The notes below the pieces were generated by a model. That model saw nothing but the letters and a program-made list of their open reading frames with translations. It was not told the DNA's origin and did not search any database. Positions 16,792-25,001 of a stretch of DNA of 64,000 bases are shown here, piece by piece (position 1 is the first letter of the stretch; each line of letters opens with the position of its first letter). The translations under genes were made by a program, and so were the position numbers. The stretch is from Aquimixticola soesokkakensis (lineage in GTDB: Bacteria > Pseudomonadota > Alphaproteobacteria > Rhodobacterales > Rhodobacteraceae): contig NZ_FWFS01000007.1 in NCBI RefSeq assembly GCF_900172375.1, forward strand, positions 62,001 to 126,000, in the 5' to 3' direction.

Positions 16792-17751
16792 ATGACGACT
16801 TTTTCGGGCCCCCGATCCAAGACTGATATGACCTTTCGGACATCAGACAGTTTCTTGCGCTCCCCAGCCGGGTTCCCGACCGTCCCCCCCACCGCGCCAA
16901 CGCCCGCTGGTGCTGCAAGGCTGCCGGATGCGGTGCGCGGGGCGCGGATTTCTCCCGAAGCGACGCATCACCGCAGCCTGTTTTTGTCCGACCTCCATCT
17001 GGGCGCAAAATCGGCCCGCCCCGATCTGATTCTGGCATTCTTGCGCCAGAATACCGCCGATACGGTCTATCTGGTCGGGGATATCGTCGATAACTGGCAC
17101 CCGCTGGCGCAAAACTGGACGCAGGAGCATCACGATGTGCTGCATCATCTGCTTGCGTTGCCTGCCCAGGGGGCGCGGGTGATTTATGTGCCAGGCAATC
17201 ATGATGCGTTTTTCCGCCAATACGCTGGACGGATGTACGAGGGCATCGAAGTGCGTCTGGACGCGGTGCATCGCGCGGCTGACGGGGCGCAATATCTTGT
17301 GGTGCATGGCGATTGCTGCGACGTGTTTTCGCGCCGCGCCCCGATTTTGTCGCGCCTCGGGGCCATGATCGAAACCGGTGTGCGCAGCCTTGATGCCCTG
17401 CAAAAAGCGGTGACCCGGCGCTTGGACTGGCGGGACTGGGACGGGATCGAGCGTACGATTTCGGCCACCAACGCCATGATCCGAAAGCATGACCGTTTCG
17501 AGGAACGGTTGAGCGATCTGGCGCGCGCAGGCGGGTATGACGGGGTCATTTGTGGACATTTCCACCAAGCGAGCCTGCGCGATATCGAGGGCGTGACCTA
17601 TGCCAATTGCGGCGACTGGGTCGGGTCGAATACGGCGATGGTCGAAGGCGCGGACGGCCGGTTGCGCCTGATCGGTAGCCCGCAAGCTCCGCATCCGTCG
17701 CGGCGGTTTGACGTTGCTGCCGAGGAGGGCGAGCACGCGCTCGCAATCTGA
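16792..17751 (+). CDS. Metallophosphoesterase, PlcP-like phospholipase C (LpxH-related fold)
   Basis: 319 aa, calcineurin-like phosphoesterase. Metal-binding blocks in order are SDLHLG (66-71), GDIVDNW (96-102), GNHD (135-138), HGD (172-174) and a C-terminal GHFH. This set matches UDP-diacylglucosamine hydrolase-like enzymes and PlcP, which removes phospholipid head groups to give diacylglycerol under phosphate starvation. The lipid glycosyltransferase gene begins inside its stop codon, the pairing described for plcP-agt operons, so PlcP is preferred over LpxH. The N-terminal 55 residues are a Pro/Ala-rich tail. The ATG follows GGCGGAG; Met13 (16828) is an alternative start. Confidence 0.75.
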   Translation: MTTFSGPRSKTDMTFRTSDSFLRSPAGFPTVPPTAPTPAGAARLPDAVRGARISPEATHHRSLFLSDLHLGAKSARPDLILAFLRQNTADTVYLVGDIVDNWHPLAQNWTQEHHDVLHHLLALPAQGARVIYVPGNHDAFFRQYAGRMYEGIEVRLDAVHRAADGAQYLVVHGDCCDVFSRRAPILSRLGAMIETGVRSLDALQKAVTRRLDWRDWDGIERTISATNAMIRKHDRFEERLSDLARAGGYDGVICGHFHQASLRDIEGVTYANCGDWVGSNTAMVEGADGRLRLIGSPQAPHPSRRFDVAAEEGEHALAI

Positions 17752-18887
17752 TGGGCTTGCTTTGGATCATTTTGGGCCTGTTCGCGCTGGCAGCCTTGCT
17801 GGTGCATGTGGTGACCTGCGCTGTCGTGGCGGTGCGGTTTCGAAAGCGCCCTGCGCCACCAGTGGCCGCGCCTTTGCCCCTGAGCATCCTGCGTCCGGTC
17901 TGTGGCGACGATCCCTTGATGGAGGAAACGCTTGAAACCAGCTTTGCCGGTCTGCGCGCCCCGAGCGAGGTGATCTTTTGCCTTGCCAGCGCCAGCGATC
18001 CCGCGCTGCCAACGGTGCGGCGGGTTGTGGCGCGCCACGCCGATGTGGCGCGGGTGCTGATCGGCGAGACCCAGATCAGCGGCAACCCCAAACTGAACAA
18101 TCTTCACAAAGGCTGGCATGCGGCAACGCAGGACCATGTGGTGATGATCGACAGCAATGTCTTGTTACCACAGGACTATTTGCAAATTCTAAGCGCGACC
18201 TGGCAGGCGGGCGGCGCGCAGGTCGGCCTTGTGACCTCCCCGCCGGTCGCTATCCGTGCGCCCGATTTCGGCGCAAGGCTTGAGGCGGCCTGTCTCAATA
18301 CCTATCAGGATCGCTGGCAGTTGGCCGCCGACAGCTTTGGCATGGGATACGCGCAGGGCAAGGTGTTGATGTGGCGCAAAGATTTCCTTGATGCGCGTGG
18401 CGGTCTTGCGGCCTTGTCGCATAATCTTGCAGAAGATGTCGCCTCCACCAAAGTGGTGCGCAGCGCGGGGTTGCGGGTGCGCGTCCTGGCGCAGCCTTTT
18501 GCCCAGCCCCTGGGGCCGCGCAGCTTTGCGGCGGTCTGGCAGCGGCAAGTGCGCTGGGCCAAAGTGCGCCGCGACGGGTTTGCGGCGCTCTATGGGGCGG
18601 AACTTCTGTCCATGGCGCTTGTGCCGTTTCTCGCGCTCCTGGCGCTTGTCCTCGGGGGGCAGGCCCCGCTCGTTCTGGCGGTTTTGTTCATCCTTGTGTG
18701 GTACGGCAGCGAATGGGCGCTGGCGGCCGTGGCCGGATGGCCCTGTGGTCCCAAAGACCGCGTGGCCTGGGTGGCGCGCGACCTGTTGTTGCCCGCGATC
18801 TGGGGCGCCGGCTACGCGGGACGCAGTTTTGAATGGCGCGGCAACGCCATGGGCGCAGGCCCTCAGCGCGCAAAGGACCTCTCATGA
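17751..18887 (+). CDS. GT21 lipid glycosyltransferase (Agt-like; ceramide glucosyltransferase family)
   Basis: 378 aa. An N-terminal membrane anchor (residues 3-28) is followed by a GT-A domain with the GT21 signature set: Asp83, Asp134 in IDSN, Asp229 in AED, and the RQVRW motif (265-269). Two or three membrane segments follow near the C-terminus. Bacterial GT21 enzymes of Agrobacterium and Mesorhizobium (Agt) glycosylate diacylglycerol with glucose or galactose. Here it would use the diacylglycerol made by the coupled phosphoesterase (TGATG overlap). Ceramide as acceptor is an alternative, but no sphingolipid genes are in the window. Confidence 0.78.
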   Translation: MGLLWIILGLFALAALLVHVVTCAVVAVRFRKRPAPPVAAPLPLSILRPVCGDDPLMEETLETSFAGLRAPSEVIFCLASASDPALPTVRRVVARHADVARVLIGETQISGNPKLNNLHKGWHAATQDHVVMIDSNVLLPQDYLQILSATWQAGGAQVGLVTSPPVAIRAPDFGARLEAACLNTYQDRWQLAADSFGMGYAQGKVLMWRKDFLDARGGLAALSHNLAEDVASTKVVRSAGLRVRVLAQPFAQPLGPRSFAAVWQRQVRWAKVRRDGFAALYGAELLSMALVPFLALLALVLGGQAPLVLAVLFILVWYGSEWALAAVAGWPCGPKDRVAWVARDLLLPAIWGAGYAGRSFEWRGNAMGAGPQRAKDLS

Positions 18888-19453
18888 CCAGCGCGGACCT
18901 TTATAACCTTGTGCAGACCTACGGGCTGTCGTTGCTGTTTCCGCTTTCGGTGCTCGAGGGGCCGATCGTGACGGTTCTGGCAGGGTTTCTGGCCCGTCAG
19001 GAATTGCTGCCGCTTGGTTGGGCGTTTGGGGTGCTGGTCGCGGGCGATCTGACCGGAGATGCGCTTCACTATGCGCTGGGGCGGTCGGGCCTGCGGATTT
19101 TGCCCGAACGCTGGCAGCGTCGCTGTCATGCAACCCCCGACCAGATCGCGCCGATGGTCGCCCATTTCGCGCAGAAAGGCGGGCGGACGCTATTCGTGGC
19201 CAAGATTACCCATAGTTTGGGGTTTGCGGCCCTTGTCGCTGCGGGCGCGGCGCGGATGCCATTCGGATCGTTCCTCTTTTTCAACCTTCTCGGCACGCTC
19301 CCCAAAACGGCCGCTCTGTTGGCCTTGGGCTATGTGTTCGGGCGCACGGATCAGGGGCTTGCCCATCTGGTTTTCGTCGCCACGCTGGTCGGCTTTGCCA
19401 TCTGCCTTGCCCTCTTGCTGCGCATGTTCCTCAAACACCGGTGTAAAACATGA
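18884..19453 (+). CDS. DedA-family membrane protein
   Basis: 189 aa with four to five hydrophobic segments and the DedA (SNARE-associated) pattern: PxSVLEGPIVTVLAG early and a re-entrant stretch with GxxxGD around GVLVAGDLTGDALHYALGR, then FVAKITHSLGF. DedA proteins move lipids, such as undecaprenyl phosphate or phosphatidylethanolamine, across the inner membrane. Placed between two glycosyltransferases in a probable lipid-remodelling operon, it may flip a lipid product or by-product. The ATG lies in the agt stop (ATGA) after AAGGA. Confidence 0.8.
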   Translation: MTSADLYNLVQTYGLSLLFPLSVLEGPIVTVLAGFLARQELLPLGWAFGVLVAGDLTGDALHYALGRSGLRILPERWQRRCHATPDQIAPMVAHFAQKGGRTLFVAKITHSLGFAALVAAGAARMPFGSFLFFNLLGTLPKTAALLALGYVFGRTDQGLAHLVFVATLVGFAICLALLLRMFLKHRCKT

Positions 19454-20142
19454 CCGTTTCTCAGCCTGTGCAGGTCTCCTGCATCGTTCCTGCCTATAAC
19501 GAGGGGCCCCGTCTGCGGGCGGTGCTGGAGGCGTTGCTGGCGCAGCCGTTGATCGACGAGATCATCGTGGTCGATGACGGCTCAAGCGATGATACGGTGG
19601 CAGTGGCCCAAGCGATTGCGGGCGTAGTGGTTCACCGTATGGGGCAAAACGGCGGCAAGACCCGTGCCTTGGCGGCGGGCATTGCGCGCGCGCGCGGTGA
19701 CAGCCTTTTGTTCATCGACGCGGATCTGAGCGGCTTGGCCGCCGATGATCTGGAGCGCTTGATTGCGCCGGTGCGCGCGGGGCGTGCGGATATGTCGATC
19801 AGCCTGCGCCGCAATGCGCCGCGCCCGTGGCACTGGATCGGACTGGACTATATTTCGGGTGAACGGATGATGCGCCGCGCCTTGCTGGAAGACGGGCTGG
19901 ACGAACTTGCCGCTTTGCCGCGCTTTGGCTTTGAGGTCTGGCTGAACCGGCGCTGCGTTGCACATCGCGCGCGCATCGCTGTGGTGCGCTGGGATGCGGT
20001 CGACAGCCCGCTCAAATCCGCGAAATTCGGCGTTTGGGCGGGGGTAAAAGCCGATCTGCGGATGATGGGCGATTTGTTTTCCAGCGCCTCGCCGATCGAG
20101 TTGCTGCGCCAGATCGTCCAGATGCGCCGTCAGGTGATCTGA
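19450..20142 (+). CDS. Family 2 glycosyltransferase
   Basis: 230 aa GT-A fold: CIVPAYNEG (11-19), VDDGSSDD (41-48) and the metal-binding FIDADLSG with Asp90 and Asp92. It is short, essentially the catalytic domain alone, with no membrane anchor visible. It overlaps dedA by 4 bp and is the last of four coupled genes. It may add a further sugar to a lipid or act on a polyprenyl carrier. The stop overlaps the end of the convergent AGE epimerase gene by 13 bp. Confidence 0.78.
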   Translation: MTVSQPVQVSCIVPAYNEGPRLRAVLEALLAQPLIDEIIVVDDGSSDDTVAVAQAIAGVVVHRMGQNGGKTRALAAGIARARGDSLLFIDADLSGLAADDLERLIAPVRAGRADMSISLRRNAPRPWHWIGLDYISGERMMRRALLEDGLDELAALPRFGFEVWLNRRCVAHRARIAVVRWDAVDSPLKSAKFGVWAGVKADLRMMGDLFSSASPIELLRQIVQMRRQVI

Positions 20143-21317
20143 GGGATAAGCTCGGCTTCCAGCGGGATCAAACAGGCCTGCAGCGCGTGGTAAATGTCCG
20201 GCTTTCCGGCGAAAACGGTTTCCTTCGGCACGCCTGCCGCGTCCACTTCGTGAAACCACCCGCCGTTTTCATGGTCGATCAACGTGGTGTCTGCAAAGGC
20301 CCAAACCCGCTCGTAGGCCTCGAAAAACTGTGCTTTGCCCGTGACTTGTCCAAGGCGGTAGGCCGCGCCGATGGCCTCGGCGCAGGGCCACCAGAACCGC
20401 CAGTCGCGCGATACGCTGCCGTCCCAGTCCAACGTGTAGGCAAGCCCGCCTGTCGCCAGCCAAGCTTCGCGCATTGCGCGCTCGAACAGCGCTTGGGCGG
20501 CGGGGATGAGCCATTCGGGCGGCGTCGGATGGGCGCTGTGCAACTCGACCAGAAGGCGGGCCCATTCGATCGCATGGCCGGGGGTGGTGCCTGAGGGGCG
20601 AAACATCGCATCGCCGTCAAAACTGCGATCAACGGTCCAATCTGTGTGGAAATGTTCGGGCACGACCCAGTTTGCGGCGCGGGCCTGCCTGTCGATGAAG
20701 AACGTCGCGATGTGCAGGGCCCAGTCCAACACCGCCTGCTGCCCCCAGGTGGCATAGGCGGCAAGCAGCGCCTCGGTCAGATGCATATTCGCATTCATGC
20801 CGCGATAGGGGAGAGCGGCAGACCAATCGGCGGCGAAGGTATCGGCCACCAGTCCGGTGTCGTCGCGAAAATGATCCTCAAGAGCCGCCAGCGCATGGTC
20901 GCGCAGCACGGCGGCTTTGGGGTGGCCAAGCCTGCCTGCAGAACTCGCGGCCAGCAGGACAAAGGCATGGCCATAGGCCTGTTTTTGGGTGTCGAGGGGG
21001 CCGTTTGCGTCCAGCGACCAGATGAAGCCGCCGTTTTGCGCGTCAAAATGGCTCTCAAGCAGATAGGTCAGGCCGTGATCGACGACTTGCGAGGTCATCA
21101 AATGGCCGAGCGGCGCGGCAATGGCGTAGGAATGCACCATCCGGCAGGTTTCATGCAGCGCGCGCGGGCTGGCGGGCAGCGGGCGGCCTTGGCGGTCGAG
21201 CACGGCAAACCCGCCTTCGGGGGCAAGCGATCCGGCGTGAAAATCCAGCAAGCGCTGCGCCTCGGTCGCAAGCCATGCGCCGCGATAGCGGCTTTGGGAG
21301 AGGTCGGGTTGGGTCAT
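20130..21317 (-). CDS. AGE-family epimerase/isomerase (N-acylglucosamine 2-epimerase-like)
   Basis: 395 aa, (alpha/alpha)6-barrel sugar isomerase. Recognisable parts are the HETCRMVHSYAIA helix, YGHAFVLLA, PGHAIEWARLL (active-site His region) and WWPCAEAIGA. The length fits the family, which interconverts mannose and fructose or epimerises N-acylglucosamine and cellobiose-type sugars. The exact substrate cannot be told. The gene converges on, and slightly overlaps, the GT2 gene, and its start lies 35 bp past the end of the next minus-strand gene, so it could be co-transcribed with that gene. Confidence 0.75.
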   Translation of the reverse strand: MTQPDLSQSRYRGAWLATEAQRLLDFHAGSLAPEGGFAVLDRQGRPLPASPRALHETCRMVHSYAIAAPLGHLMTSQVVDHGLTYLLESHFDAQNGGFIWSLDANGPLDTQKQAYGHAFVLLAASSAGRLGHPKAAVLRDHALAALEDHFRDDTGLVADTFAADWSAALPYRGMNANMHLTEALLAAYATWGQQAVLDWALHIATFFIDRQARAANWVVPEHFHTDWTVDRSFDGDAMFRPSGTTPGHAIEWARLLVELHSAHPTPPEWLIPAAQALFERAMREAWLATGGLAYTLDWDGSVSRDWRFWWPCAEAIGAAYRLGQVTGKAQFFEAYERVWAFADTTLIDHENGGWFHEVDAAGVPKETVFAGKPDIYHALQACLIPLEAELIPQIT

Positions 21318-21352
21318 GGCCTGAGACGATATCCTGAGGGAAAAGGGGGCGG

Positions 21353-22357
21353 TCAGTCGAAAGTGCCCGTCACACGCCCCAGCAACATGAAACCGCGCGC
21401 GGTGCGGGTATCGGCCAGCTCGGCGATCTCGCTATCGGAGGCGGTTTTTTCGAACTCGGCAAAGGTTTTGTCAAATTTGCGCAGGAAATGGTGCACCGCG
21501 TCGCGGAAAATCGCATCCTGGCGCATACGCCCTGCGGTGAGCGCCAGAGACGAGCGGTCGCGCACCCCCCCCAAGGGGGCGACGGCCTTGCCGCGCTCGC
21601 CCTGTGCAAATTTGCGCCACACGTCGGGTTTGGCACGGTCCGGTTTGAGGTCGTCCATGTAGATACCGTCCTGGCTGAGCAAGGTCAGAACGTCTTGCGC
21701 GGCCTGGATCAACTGGCTGACGGAGCGATCCGAAAGCGCACGGCGCAGGGCGCGAAACCCCTCTTTGTCCTCGGCCGTCTCGGGGAAGTTCAACGCTTTG
21801 ACAAAATCGGCCACGGATAGCGGCGTCGACAGCGCCTCGGCGGGGGTGCCAAGGGCGAGACTGCCCTGATCCTCGGTCAAAACCGGCGCGGCGATGGCAA
21901 GTTTGTCATCCGCCATCGAGGTGGGGCGGATCGATGTGAACATCGCCAAGGTTGTCTCGGTCTTGCGCTGGGCCGCGGCGATTTCTTCGAGTTTTTTCTC
22001 GACCGAATGGTTCGCGCCGCCCTGTTTGGATTGCAGATAGCTTGTGCGCAGGGCGGAAATAGCCGCGTCCAACCGCGTTGCTTCCTCGCGCATGATGGTC
22101 GCCGCGCGCATCGACATCGCGCCGACCCAAATCATCCCGATGGGCATGAAAATGGCGATCAAGATCATCACAAAGCGGATAGACTCAAAGCCATCGCCCC
22201 CCTCGGCGGGGCTGGCGATCAGGAAATAGGCCACGGTGAACAGCAGCCACAGAAGCGACAGCACCGCCGCGATCAGCTCGGTCGAGGTGATGCGGGGCTG
22301 TTCTTCGGGGCGGCGGTAAACGCCCATGTCGACGGTTTCGCTTTTGGCTTCGGTCAC
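21353..22357 (-). CDS. Conserved hypothetical membrane protein
   Basis: 334 aa. A short cytoplasmic N-terminus is followed by two membrane helices (about 27-48 and 62-84) and then a long soluble part. That part starts with a coiled-coil stretch (MREEATRLDAAISALR to LEEIAAAQRKTETTLAM) and ends in a helical domain with no catalytic motif that I recognise. This architecture is known in Rhodobacteraceae only as hypothetical. It ends 35 bp before the AGE epimerase start on the same strand and begins 40 bp after the greA stop, so the three may be read together. Confidence 0.65.
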   Translation of the reverse strand: MTEAKSETVDMGVYRRPEEQPRITSTELIAAVLSLLWLLFTVAYFLIASPAEGGDGFESIRFVMILIAIFMPIGMIWVGAMSMRAATIMREEATRLDAAISALRTSYLQSKQGGANHSVEKKLEEIAAAQRKTETTLAMFTSIRPTSMADDKLAIAAPVLTEDQGSLALGTPAEALSTPLSVADFVKALNFPETAEDKEGFRALRRALSDRSVSQLIQAAQDVLTLLSQDGIYMDDLKPDRAKPDVWRKFAQGERGKAVAPLGGVRDRSSLALTAGRMRQDAIFRDAVHHFLRKFDKTFAEFEKTASDSEIAELADTRTARGFMLLGRVTGTFD

Positions 22358-22397
22358 TTCACGCGTCCCTGTGCTGCCCCAAATCGGGCGTTTGGCG

Positions 22398-22868
22398 TCA
22401 GATATACGCCACTTTCAGGATTTCATAGCCTTTCACGCCACCGGGGGTCGAAACCTCGATACTATCGCCTTCTTCCTTGCCGATCAGGGCGCGAGCGATG
22501 GGCGATTTGATGTTCAAAAGACCCTTTTCAATATTGGCCTCATATTGCCCGACGATTTGATAGGTCTTTTCCTCATCGGTGTCTTCATCGACGATGGTGA
22601 CGGTCGCGGAAAACTTGATCGAGCCGGAAAGGGTTTTGGGATCAATGACTTCTGTGAGGGACAAAACCCCCTCAAGTTCCTTGATCCGCCCCTCGATAAA
22701 GCTCTGCTTTTCACGCGCGGAATGGTATTCGGCGTTTTCGGACAAATCGCCATGCTCGCGGGCCTCGGCAATGGCGCGGATGATTTCCGGCCGGTCCTTG
22801 GACTTGAGCTGTTTCAGCTCGCTGCTCAGCGCGGTGTGGCCCGCGCGTGTCATCAGGATCTTTTCCAT
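22398..22868 (-). CDS. greA: Transcription elongation factor GreA
   Basis: 156 aa, close to the usual 158. The N-terminal coiled coil carries the acidic tip, with [20 protein letters not shown] holding the Asp/Glu pair that reaches the polymerase active site. The C-terminal FKBP-like domain ends in GIKGYEIL-like VKGYEILKV. It rescues backtracked RNA polymerase by stimulating transcript cleavage. The start [10 protein letters not shown] at 22868 gives the standard N-terminus; a longer in-frame reading from 23069 has no support. Confidence 0.95.
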   Translation of the reverse strand: MEKILMTRAGHTALSSELKQLKSKDRPEIIRAIAEAREHGDLSENAEYHSAREKQSFIEGRIKELEGVLSLTEVIDPKTLSGSIKFSATVTIVDEDTDEEKTYQIVGQYEANIEKGLLNIKSPIARALIGKEEGDSIEVSTPGGVKGYEILKVAYI

Positions 22869-23198
22869 AGCACTCAGTTCACGCTGTTTGCGCATCTCTT
22901 TGGACGCGTTGGATACACAGATACCCCGCAGGGTCCCGCGCGGGGGCCCAGCAAGGCGCTTTCGTCGCACCACCTGACCCAAATCGGGAGGGGATTGCAA
23001 GAGATTCAGCGCGCAAGGTCCGTGGCGGCACAGCCCAGCGAGCGGGGATTGGAGCAAATGCAGTGGCAAGCTGCGCGAAATTGCCCCAAACCCTGTGAAA
23101 CGGCTTGTGACGGAAGGAAATTTTACGGCTTAAATTGACCGTTACCCTCCAATGCAGCTATGCACGAGGCAAGAGCGATAAGCTACAGGAATCATTTT
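22869..23198. other. 330-bp divergent intergenic region between greA and ETF-QO
   Basis: This holds the promoters and leaders of both divergent genes. It has a GC-rich self-complementary stretch around 22933-22952 within the greA leader. The half nearest ETF-QO is AT-richer (TTTTACGGCTTAAATTGACC, about 23121-23140) and may contain its promoter. No gene is supported here. Confidence 0.5.
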
Positions 23199-24848
23199 AT
23201 GTCCCAAATTGAACGCGAAACGATGGAATATGACGTTGTGATCGTCGGCGCAGGCCCCGCCGGTCTGTCCGCCGCGATCCGTCTCAAGCAATTGGATGCC
23301 GATTTAAGCGTTGTTGTGTTGGAAAAAGGCTCTGAAGTGGGGGCGCATATCCTGTCGGGCGCGGTTCTGGACCCTGTCGGGCTGGATGCGCTGATCCCTG
23401 ACTGGAAAGCCAAGGGCGCGCCGGTGTCGACCAAGGTCGCCAAGGACAACTTTTATATTCTGGGGGAGGCGGGGCAGTTGCGGGTGCCCAATTTCCCCAT
23501 GCCGCCGCTGATGAACAACCACGGCAACTACATCGTCTCGATGGGCAATGTCTGTCGCTGGCTGGCCGAGCAGGCCGAGGAACTGGGGGTTGAGGTCTTC
23601 CCCGGCATGTCCTGTTCCGAGCTGGTCTGGGGCGATGCCGGCGAAGTCAAAGGCGTTGTGGCCGGTGAATTCGGCAAGAACTCCGATGGCAGCATCGGGG
23701 ATGCCTATGAGCCGGGCATGGAACTTCACGGCAAATATGTTTTGCTGGGCGAGGGCGTGCGCGGGTCCCTGTCCAAAGAGGTGATCGCGAGATTCGATCT
23801 GTCTGCGGGGCGCGAGCCGCAGAAATTCGGCCTCGGGATGAAGGAAATCTGGGAAATCGACCCCGAGAAACACAAGCTCGGAACCGTGACCCATACGATG
23901 GGCTGGCCTCTGGGGGGCAACGCAGGCGGCGGGTCCTTTATTTATCACGCCGAAAACAATCAGGTTTTCATCGGGTTTGTGGTTCATCTGAACTACAAGA
24001 ACCCGCATCTCTATCCCTACATGGAATTCCAGCGCCTCAAGCATCACCCGATGATTGCCGAGTTGCTCAAAGGTGGCAAACGCATCGCGTATGGCGCGCG
24101 TGCCATCACCGAGGGCGGGTATCAATCCATGCCCAAGGCCGCTTTCCCCGGCGGCGCGCTTTTGGGCTGTTCGGTGGGCATGGTCAACGTGCCGCGCATC
24201 AAGGGCAACCATAACGCGATGCTGTCGGGCAAAGCGGCCGCCGAGGCTGCCTTTGCTGCCCTGCAAGCGGGGCGTTCGGGAGACATTCTGGAGGACTATG
24301 AGGCGCAACTGCACAGCGGTCCAATCGCCAAAGACCTCAAGAAAGTGCGCAACGTCAAACCGCTTTGGTCGAAATACGGCCTTTGGGCCTCTTTGGCTTT
24401 GGGCGGTCTGGACATGTGGACCAATTCCCTCTTTGGCCTGTCGGTGTTTGGCACCGTCAAACATGGCAAGACCGATGCGCAATCGACGGGCAAAGCCGAA
24501 GACTACGCGCCGATTGCCTATCCCAAACCGGATGGCACGCTCAGTTTCGATCGCCTGACCAACGTGTCTTTTGCCGCGACCAACCATGAGGAAAGCCAGC
24601 CGTGCCATCTGCATCTGGCCGATCCGGATGTGCCGGTTAAGGTGAATTTGCCGCAATTTGCCGGACCGTCGCAGCGCTATTGCCCCGCAGGCGTCTATGA
24701 ATTTCTGGGCGAGGGCGCGCAGAGCAAGTTCCAGATCAATTTCCAGAACTGTGTGCATTGCAAAACCTGCGATATCAAAGACCCCAGCCAGAACATCAAC
24801 TGGACGGTGCCCCAGGGCGGTGACGGGCCCAACTACGGCAATATGTAA
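23199..24848 (+). CDS. Electron transfer flavoprotein-ubiquinone oxidoreductase
   Basis: 549 aa, inner-membrane-associated flavo-iron-sulfur enzyme that passes electrons from ETF (fatty-acid and amino-acid dehydrogenases) to ubiquinone. The FAD-binding GAGPAGLSAA is near residue 15. The 4Fe-4S cluster cysteines are in the C-terminal CPAGVYEF and NCVHCKTCDIKDP segments, with the family ending WTVPQGGDGPNY. The start MSQIERETMEYDV at 23199 has AGGA nine bases upstream; an ATG at 23160 would add 13 residues. It stands as a single gene, which suits its general role in beta-oxidation. Confidence 0.93.
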   Translation: MSQIERETMEYDVVIVGAGPAGLSAAIRLKQLDADLSVVVLEKGSEVGAHILSGAVLDPVGLDALIPDWKAKGAPVSTKVAKDNFYILGEAGQLRVPNFPMPPLMNNHGNYIVSMGNVCRWLAEQAEELGVEVFPGMSCSELVWGDAGEVKGVVAGEFGKNSDGSIGDAYEPGMELHGKYVLLGEGVRGSLSKEVIARFDLSAGREPQKFGLGMKEIWEIDPEKHKLGTVTHTMGWPLGGNAGGGSFIYHAENNQVFIGFVVHLNYKNPHLYPYMEFQRLKHHPMIAELLKGGKRIAYGARAITEGGYQSMPKAAFPGGALLGCSVGMVNVPRIKGNHNAMLSGKAAAEAAFAALQAGRSGDILEDYEAQLHSGPIAKDLKKVRNVKPLWSKYGLWASLALGGLDMWTNSLFGLSVFGTVKHGKTDAQSTGKAEDYAPIAYPKPDGTLSFDRLTNVSFAATNHEESQPCHLHLADPDVPVKVNLPQFAGPSQRYCPAGVYEFLGEGAQSKFQINFQNCVHCKTCDIKDPSQNINWTVPQGGDGPNYGNM

Positions 24849-25001
24849 GGCCGCGCCCGCGATTTGCGCAGGTTGGCGCGCGCGCGCTCACCATCCTGCG
24901 AGGCGGGGGCGCCAAATCGCCTCGTGCATTGCGCCTGCGCGGGTGTATGGCTAGGCTTGGGCGAAATATCTGCCTGAAACCGATTACAAAAAGGGGCTTG
25001 C

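Noticed and set aside
16792-17751. Calling the phosphoesterase LpxH of lipid A synthesis
   Set aside because: The motif set fits either, but its stop-start overlap with a GT21 lipid glycosyltransferase gene and the Pho-box-like site favour PlcP. LpxH or LpxI should be encoded elsewhere; this was not testable here.
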